IMG/VR virus record: IMGVR_UViG_3300024261_000154
Location: 1 to 23,831 of that record
Direction: 5' to 3' (one strand)
DNA: 23,831 bases
Origin: a virus
Shown one piece after another: positions 20,647-23,831 of this stretch (its first letter is position 1; each line of letters starts with the position of its first letter). The position numbers and the translations under genes were made by a program. Below the pieces are notes generated by a model that had not been told where the DNA came from, made no database searches, and saw nothing but the letters and a program-made list of their open reading frames with translations.

Positions 20647-20838
20647 TCATGATTCGACCTCTCCCATGTGTAAGCCATGGTCAATACGTTTTCTTGCTCC
20701 CGGCGTCTTGCTGTCTACCCATTGGCAAAGGTTGTAAGCAACGCCGCCGTTGTACATAAGATCAATAAGGTAATTGTGTATATCTTCTTGGGTTGGTTGG
20801 TTGTCGAACTCTAGTTCGATGGTTACTTCGTAGCTCAC
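20647..20838 (-). CDS. small hypothetical protein, GTG start
   Basis: A 63-aa protein: MSYEVTIELEFDNQPTQEDI, then HNYLIDLMYNGGVAYNLCQW and a basic end finishing GEVES. The N-terminus looks like a beta strand. GTG start overlaps the previous stop within CGAATCGTGA and has GAGGAGG upstream. One of a run of four genes whose products all end in -ES because the last codons double as the next gene's ribosome-binding leader. Confidence 0.7.
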   Translation of the reverse strand: MSYEVTIELEFDNQPTQEDIHNYLIDLMYNGGVAYNLCQWVDSKTPGARKRIDHGLHMGEVES

Positions 20839-21038
20839 GATTCGACCTCCTCTTTGCTAGGTCTTTCAGCGAGTGCGCTGATCTGTTTATTGGTGCGTTC
20901 GTGCAGCCTATAGAGCAGCTCCCAGCTTTCGGGCGTCATGCTTCCGGTTGCAGCCAGGGCTGCGGTAAACGAGTTGTAATCTCGTAACAGCCGAACGGTG
21001 GTCTTGATCGATCTCCGTTTTCGTAGTCCGTGGGTCAC
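20835..21038 (-). CDS. small helical hypothetical protein, GTG start
   Basis: A 67-aa protein, basic at the start (MTHGLRKRRSIKTTVRLLRD) and helical after (YNSFTAALAATGSMTPESWE, LLYRLHERTNKQISALAERP), ending KEEVES. GTG start lies in the repeated junction CGAATCGTGA with GAGGAGCG upstream. No recognised family. A dimeric coiled coil is possible. Confidence 0.7.
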   Translation of the reverse strand: MTHGLRKRRSIKTTVRLLRDYNSFTAALAATGSMTPESWELLYRLHERTNKQISALAERPSKEEVES

Positions 21039-21235
21039 GATTCGCGCTCCTCTCGGCTCATTTCAACTGGGACGTAACAACCAATACAACCCTTTGTTTC
21101 GAAGGTAAGCCGGTCAGCTATAAATGAGGCTCTATGTAGAGGTAGGTTTCGATCCACCGTTAGGTAACCTAACAGCCTTATTTTTGAGCCAGACAGCCCT
21201 CGTTTAGGTGCCCATGCCACTGCGTAGTTATTCAC
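21035..21235 (-). CDS. small basic hypothetical protein, GTG start
   Basis: A 66-aa protein: MNNYAVAWAPKRGLSGSKIR, then LLGYLTVDRNLPLHRASFIA and RLTFETKGCIGCYVPVEMSR ending EERES. CIGC is a single CxxC. GTG start is inside the junction CGAATCGTGA with GGAGGCCG upstream. It appears beta-rich. Function unknown. Confidence 0.68.
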   Translation of the reverse strand: MNNYAVAWAPKRGLSGSKIRLLGYLTVDRNLPLHRASFIADRLTFETKGCIGCYVPVEMSREERES

Positions 21236-21465
21236 GATTCGGCCTCCACGAACCCTTTCATGAAATCAGCGATAACAGCTTCAGGGCGGTTATCAGGTTC
21301 GATTATTAGGTCGGTTAAATCCAGATCAAAGACACTGAAGTCTGCTTCTTCGAGTCCGTCTTTGTTCCTTATGCTGAAGGTTAACCATTTGGTCGTTTCC
21401 CCCGTATGTTCTTCTACGACTACCTTTGAAGCGTGGTGAATGTTTGTTGTTGTTGTCATTCTCAT
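21232..21465 (-). CDS. small acidic hypothetical protein
   Basis: A 77-aa protein: a short start, then VVVEEHTGETTKWLTFSIRN, EADFSVFDLDLTDLIIEPDN and a helix ending GFVEAES. Acidic, probably a beta sandwich fragment plus helix. ATG 21465 overlaps the previous stop (ATGA) with AAAGGAA upstream; ATG 21459 is an alternative start. It is the first gene of the CGAATC-junction run. Confidence 0.68.
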   Translation of the reverse strand: MRMTTTTNIHHASKVVVEEHTGETTKWLTFSIRNKDGLEEADFSVFDLDLTDLIIEPDNRPEAVIADFMKGFVEAES

Positions 21466-21992
21466 GTTTTGATTTCCTTTATGTTTAAAGTATTTTGTTT
21501 GTAGTGTTCATCGGTATTCTCGTTGAGAACGCTGAACTGTTGGTGGGCTTGTTCTTCTGCTAAGTCCAAAGACTCAGCTTCTATTTCTATAGTTTTAGTA
21601 ATTATTGCTCGGATGATTATTTCGTAGGTTTTATTGTTCGGCGGGTTGAGTACTTTATGTGATCGAAGCAGATCTTCTGCAGCTGCAATAGTGTGATCAG
21701 TTAAAGGCTCGCCTTGGTTCGGCAGGAATCCTGCACCGCTACTGTAGTCCTGTATAAATTCTAGAACATTAGCTACGTTTGCAATGTCGTCGTGGTTTAG
21801 GATTAATGATGTCTCAAGCTCATTAATAAAGCGTTGTAATCCCTCACAATACTGTTCTGCTTCTTGTAGGGTGTCAAAATAAGGTGTTCCTGAAGTGATG
21901 AAATTTAGGGATTCCTCCTCGCGTTGGTATATTGTGTGTAAGTCTAGAACCCTAAGGTAATTGTTGAGGTATTCCAGGGCTTGTTTAATCAT
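21462..21992 (-). CDS. hypothetical helical protein with DpnD/PcfM-like end
   Basis: A 176-aa protein, mostly helical (LEYLNNYLRVLDLHTIYQRE, TLQEAEQYCEGLQRFINELE). Residues about 120-160 (YEIIIRAIITKTIEIEAESL, DLAEEQAHQQ) have the strand-x-EAES-x-EAxEQA pattern of small DpnD/PcfM-like domains of mobile elements. That assignment is tentative. Start and stop overlap neighbours as ATGA. Confidence 0.68.
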   Translation of the reverse strand: MIKQALEYLNNYLRVLDLHTIYQREEESLNFITSGTPYFDTLQEAEQYCEGLQRFINELETSLILNHDDIANVANVLEFIQDYSSGAGFLPNQGEPLTDHTIAAAEDLLRSHKVLNPPNNKTYEIIIRAIITKTIEIEAESLDLAEEQAHQQFSVLNENTDEHYKQNTLNIKEIKT

Positions 21993-22249
21993 TTTATGTC
22001 ACCAATATGGGAGCTGAAGAGACTTTTCTGATGCCCATAAGCAACTTTTGATGTGTCGGTGCAAAAGTCCTGTTCATGGACTTCAATCTCTCCTCCACTT
22101 TCTAAGAAAGCTTTGGTCTGCTCTGCAATTAATTCAGACTCTTCTCTTTTGCTTTTGAGGTTCTTCACTGCGGAGCGTACACCATCAGACCGTCTTGATG
22201 GTTTTACTTTCCAGTGTTTATAGTGAGCCTTGCTATATTTCTTTGTCAT
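21989..22249 (-). CDS. small basic hypothetical protein
   Basis: An 86-aa protein with a basic N-terminal half (MTKKYSKAHYKHWKVKPSRR, SAVKNLKSKREESELIAEQT) and the segment KAFLESGGEIEV, a FLxxGGxI pattern that recurs in small phage DNA- or polymerase-binding proteins. Its start MTKK lies within the 3' end of the Ala-rich paralogue (17-nt overlap), where the DNA is a diverged copy of the paralogue junction. Confidence 0.7.
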   Translation of the reverse strand: MTKKYSKAHYKHWKVKPSRRSDGVRSAVKNLKSKREESELIAEQTKAFLESGGEIEVHEQDFCTDTSKVAYGHQKSLFSSHIGDIK

Positions 22250-22559
22250 TAATTAACTCCTCATACCGTTTAACCCAGTAATCCACCTTATCGGCATCAT
22301 AAGCATCATCATCAGCATCAGCAGCCGAGACCGCAGCAGTAGCCGCCTTATGCAGATGCCACCTCTCCCGAGCAGAAGCATCAGCACGAGCAGCAGCAAC
22401 GTAAGCAGCTTTAGCAGCAGCCTCAGCCTCAGTAGCAACGTAAGCAGCCTCAGCAGTATAAGCCGCCCAAGCTGCATCAGCATTTGCCTTTAGTGCTTCT
22501 ACACTAACTTCTTCTCCTGCTTGCCATCTCTTAACGACTTCTATGTATTTATTTGTCAT
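22233..22559 (-). CDS. Ala-rich tandem paralogue 3 (longest, 108 aa)
   Basis: Conserved head MTNKYIEVVKRWQAGEEVSV and conserved tail VDYWVKRYEELINDKEI surround an Ala-rich centre (AAYTAEAAYVATEAEAAAKA, AAYVAAARADASARERWHLH, AVSAADADDDAYDADK). The centre looks like a long single helix. Compared with its siblings the terminal Lys-TAA has become Lys-Glu-Ile-TAG, extending the overlap with the next gene to 17 nt. It is the most diverged copy. Function unknown; no signal peptide. Confidence 0.8.
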   Translation of the reverse strand: MTNKYIEVVKRWQAGEEVSVEALKANADAAWAAYTAEAAYVATEAEAAAKAAYVAAARADASARERWHLHKAATAAVSAADADDDAYDADKVDYWVKRYEELINDKEI

Positions 22560-22796
22560 TAGTTAACTCCTCATATTTTTTGACCCAGTAAGCAGCATCA
22601 ACATCAAGAGCAGCAGCAGCATAAGCAGCAGCAGAATAAGCAGCATAAGCAGTAGTATAAGCAGCAGTCTTAGCATTTGCCCTTAGTTCTTCGTGACTAA
22701 CAGACTCCTTGTCTACCAACCATTTCTTTACTACTTCGATGTGTTTATTTGTCATTAGTTAACTCCTCGTATTTTTTAACCCAGTAAGCAGCATCA
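22548..22796. repeat. 53-bp repeat at paralogue junctions, third copy near 22236
   Basis: The junction DNA at 22548-22600 and 22744-22796 is identical at 51 of 53 positions. It covers the tail of one gene, its stop, and the start of the next. A diverged third copy occupies about 22236-22280. This is the footprint of tandem duplication by unequal recombination. Confidence 0.9.
22549..22755 (-). CDS. Ala-rich tandem paralogue 2 (shortest, 68 aa)
   Basis: Head MTNKHIEVVKKWLVDKESVS, tail AAYWVKKYEELTNDK, and a centre of Ala and Tyr (YTTAYAAYSAAAYAAAALDV). The gene starts inside the end of paralogue 1 and ends inside the start of paralogue 3. In each overlap ATGACAAATAAA is read as MTNK in one frame and as (N)DK-stop in another. 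GAGTTAACTA before ATG includes a weak SD, so coupling is likely. Confidence 0.8.
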   Translation of the reverse strand: MTNKHIEVVKKWLVDKESVSHEELRANAKTAAYTTAYAAYSAAAYAAAALDVDAAYWVKKYEELTNDK

Positions 22797-23014
22797 GCGT
22801 TCCCTTCAGATGCAGCATCAGCAGCGTACAACACAACATTAGCGGCTTCGGCTACGGCTTCGGCGACACCAAAAGCGTCAAAAGCAGCATCTGAGAGGAA
22901 GGTGGCGGCGGAAAAGGCGTGAAAGGCGTAATCACGGCTGGACGAAAGCTGTTCCTGACTAACGCTATCGTTGTCTGCTAACCATTTCTTTACTACCTCA
23001 ATGTGTTCGTTCAT
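22745..23014 (-). CDS. Ala-rich tandem paralogue 1 (89 aa)
   Basis: Head MNEHIEVVKKWLADNDSVSQ, tail DAAYWVKKYEELTNDK, centre rich in Ala, Phe and Val (FHAFSAATFLSDAAFDAFGV, AEAVAEAANVVLYAADAASE). It is the first of three tandem copies. Its centre differs most in composition, with more Phe and fewer Tyr. ATG 23014 overlaps the upstream stop (ATGA). Function unknown; genes with this layout occur in phages as unassigned Ala-rich proteins. Confidence 0.8.
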   Translation of the reverse strand: MNEHIEVVKKWLADNDSVSQEQLSSSRDYAFHAFSAATFLSDAAFDAFGVAEAVAEAANVVLYAADAASEGNADAAYWVKKYEELTNDK

Positions 23015-23220
23015 AAATCAACTTCCAGGTATGCAGCTTCGTAGTCCGCGACCTGTGCTACGCGCTCCGTGTTAGCGCGGTCTGCCGCTTTTGCTAGCAG
23101 CATTAAGCTTTCTCGTACGAAGCTTTGGGAGTCATAACGTGCGTGCTCGTTTTGCAGCACTGCGATCATAGGGTCGATGAGTGATACCCAGCTAGGGGCG
23201 GCTTTGTATTCTGCGTCCAT
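23011..23220 (-). CDS. small helical hypothetical protein
   Basis: A 69-aa protein: MDAEYKAAPSWVSLIDPMIA, then VLQNEHARYDSQSFVRESLM and LLAKAADRANTERVAQVADY. Mostly helical, acidic. GGAGG lies 4 nt before ATG 23220. Its stop overlaps the first Ala-rich paralogue. No recognised family. Confidence 0.72.
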   Translation of the reverse strand: MDAEYKAAPSWVSLIDPMIAVLQNEHARYDSQSFVRESLMLLAKAADRANTERVAQVADYEAAYLEVDL

Positions 23221-23279
23221 AAATCCTCCGGTTTATTAGCGTTATTCAGGCTTTGTCAACGTTATTCACCAAGCGTGTT

Positions 23280-23600
23280 TTAAAACTCCGTCCAGGTTAT
23301 GTCGTGCTTCTTAAGCCAAGTGGTTAACGGTGCATGAACATGACCCCATTTGTTGGCACGGACGATGATGTTCTCACCAGCACCGCCGTCATTGACGTAG
23401 TGGTCGGAGAAAGGCACTCGAATACACGGCTCTTCCTTTAATAACCACGCTAAGTGCTCGTCGCCACAGTACTCAGCAGTGCAGAAGAGCCACTCAAGCA
23501 GCTCTCTGGCAATACTCAAATCGTCTGCGTTGCGCAGGTTTGTAAACTCCATGCCAGCGTCTGTTGCTGCGGCTCTACTAAAAGCAATATCTAATCTCAT
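23280..23600 (-). CDS. hypothetical protein, first gene of the leftward block
   Basis: A 106-aa protein: MRLDIAFSRAAATDAGMEFT, LLEWLFCTAEYCGDEHLAWL, then RVPFSDHYVNDGGAGENIIV. Start 23600 is preferred over an in-frame ATG at 23660 because GGAG lies 7 nt before it and the upstream codons run through the repeated hairpin region. No motif is recognised. It is the rightmost gene visible and would be the first translated from a leftward early promoter. Confidence 0.7.
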   Translation of the reverse strand: MRLDIAFSRAAATDAGMEFTNLRNADDLSIARELLEWLFCTAEYCGDEHLAWLLKEEPCIRVPFSDHYVNDGGAGENIIVRANKWGHVHAPLTTWLKKHDITWTEF

Positions 23601-23613
23601 TGTGCTTCTCCGT

Positions 23614-23630
23614 GTAAAAATGATTTTTAC
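23614..23630. repeat. small inverted repeat in the leader of the rightmost gene
   Basis: GTAAAAA-TGA-TTTTTAC, perfect 7-bp arms, 14 nt upstream of the last gene's ATG. On the - strand it reads as a hairpin just before the SD. Its right arm is the start of the 45-bp direct repeat. Confidence 0.7.
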
Positions 23631-23725
23631 CTCAAAATGATGATAGTGAAGCAGGCACACTAACCCCCTGCTTCACTGTGTTTTTACCTCAAAATGATGA
23701 TAGTGAAGCAGGCACACTAACCCCC
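23624..23725. repeat. 45-bp identical direct repeat, two copies
   Basis: Copies at 23624-23668 and 23681-23725 are identical and 57 bp apart. Each begins TTTTTACCTC and ends CACACTAACCCCC. The 12 bases between them complete a hairpin with the first copy only. The second copy runs into CCCTTTGGG and the hexamer array. Confidence 0.95.
23643..23685 (+). terminator. hairpin with T tract, probable intrinsic terminator
   Basis: AGTGAAGCAGG (23645-23655) pairs perfectly with CCTGCTTCACT (23667-23677) around an 11-base loop; two more pairs, one a G-T wobble, extend it. GTGTTTTTA follows on the + strand. On the - strand the downstream sequence is only moderately T-rich. It would stop transcription running rightward toward the window end. 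Confidence 0.5.
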
Positions 23726-23732
23726 CTTTGGG

Positions 23733-23831
23733 TTTGACTTTGACTTTGACTTTGACTTTGACTTTGACTTTGACTTTGACTTTGACTTTGACTTTGACTT
23801 TGACTTTGACTTTGACTTTGACTTTGACTTT
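23733..23831 (+). repeat. TTTGAC hexamer array, at least 16.5 copies, cut by window end
   Basis: From 23733 to the last base the sequence is an unbroken TTTGAC repeat: 16 complete units plus TTT, with no mismatch. It is preceded by CCCTTTGGG. No coding frame with a start uses it. True length is unknown because the window ends inside it. Confidence 0.98.

Noticed and set aside
23233-23259. TTGACA ... TAATAA promoter-like pair before the 69-aa gene
   Set aside because: The spacer is only 15 bases, and the predicted start of transcription would fall inside the SD, leaving no usable leader.
23624-23831. possible CRISPR array at the right end
   Set aside because: Only two copies of the 45-bp repeat with a 12-base interval that completes a hairpin, and the hexamers have no spacers; no cas genes. 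The Cas4-like protein at 10288-11037 is a stand-alone phage nuclease.

Overview
The window is part of the genome of a tailed double-stranded DNA bacteriophage. Virion genes lie on the + strand (about 1-5611). A long, tightly packed replication and early-gene block lies on the - strand (about 23600 down to 5608). The host cannot be read from the sequence. The gene set (Gp88-type protein, DUF3310 protein, archaeo-eukaryotic-type primase fused to an SF3 helicase, family A polymerase with Leu at the '762' position, DUF932 protein) resembles phages of aquatic Proteobacteria; that is inference. Terminase, portal, capsid, integrase and recognisable lysis genes are not in the window. No tRNA, rRNA or CRISPR array was seen.

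Left block, + strand: a small repeat-containing protein; a 567-aa tail or head-tail structural protein; an 814-aa tail fibre with a lambda J-like C-terminus and five 108-bp repeats; a small beta-rich protein; then a run of very small genes (helical, Lys-rich, HNH-like, zinc ribbon). The zinc-ribbon gene and the first leftward gene converge with overlapping stop codons, next to a perfect 22-bp palindrome.

Replication block, - strand, in transcription order from about 16.4 kb to 5.6 kb: DUF3310 protein, two small proteins, family A DNA polymerase, CsrA-like regulator, primase-helicase, Cas4/RecB-like Fe-S nuclease, small membrane proteins, a zinc-finger protein, Gp88-like protein, SNF2-type helicase, coiled-coil protein, a probable ssDNA-binding protein and a VRR-NUC-like nuclease. 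Together they would prime, unwind, copy, protect and process phage DNA.

Accessory early block, - strand, about 23.6-16.4 kb: roughly 22 small, mostly unrecognised genes joined by 4-nt start/stop overlaps, plus one DUF932 protein. Three features stand out. First, three tandem paralogues share conserved ends around an Ala-rich centre that varies in length. Second, two families of near-identical gene junctions recur (five copies of CGAATCRTGA; four copies of GGAG-spacer-CTGCATGA). Third, a short degenerate stretch carries three 12-bp repeats and a 40-bp inverted repeat.

Regulatory signals: two perfect dyads ATAATAC-N5-GTATTAT, and a related weaker one, each sit 22-26 nt before a leftward start codon in the rare gaps of the block. 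The right end (23601-23831) has no gene. It holds a hairpin, a 45-bp direct repeat and a TTTGAC hexamer array that runs off the window. No other stretch above 300 bases lacks a gene.
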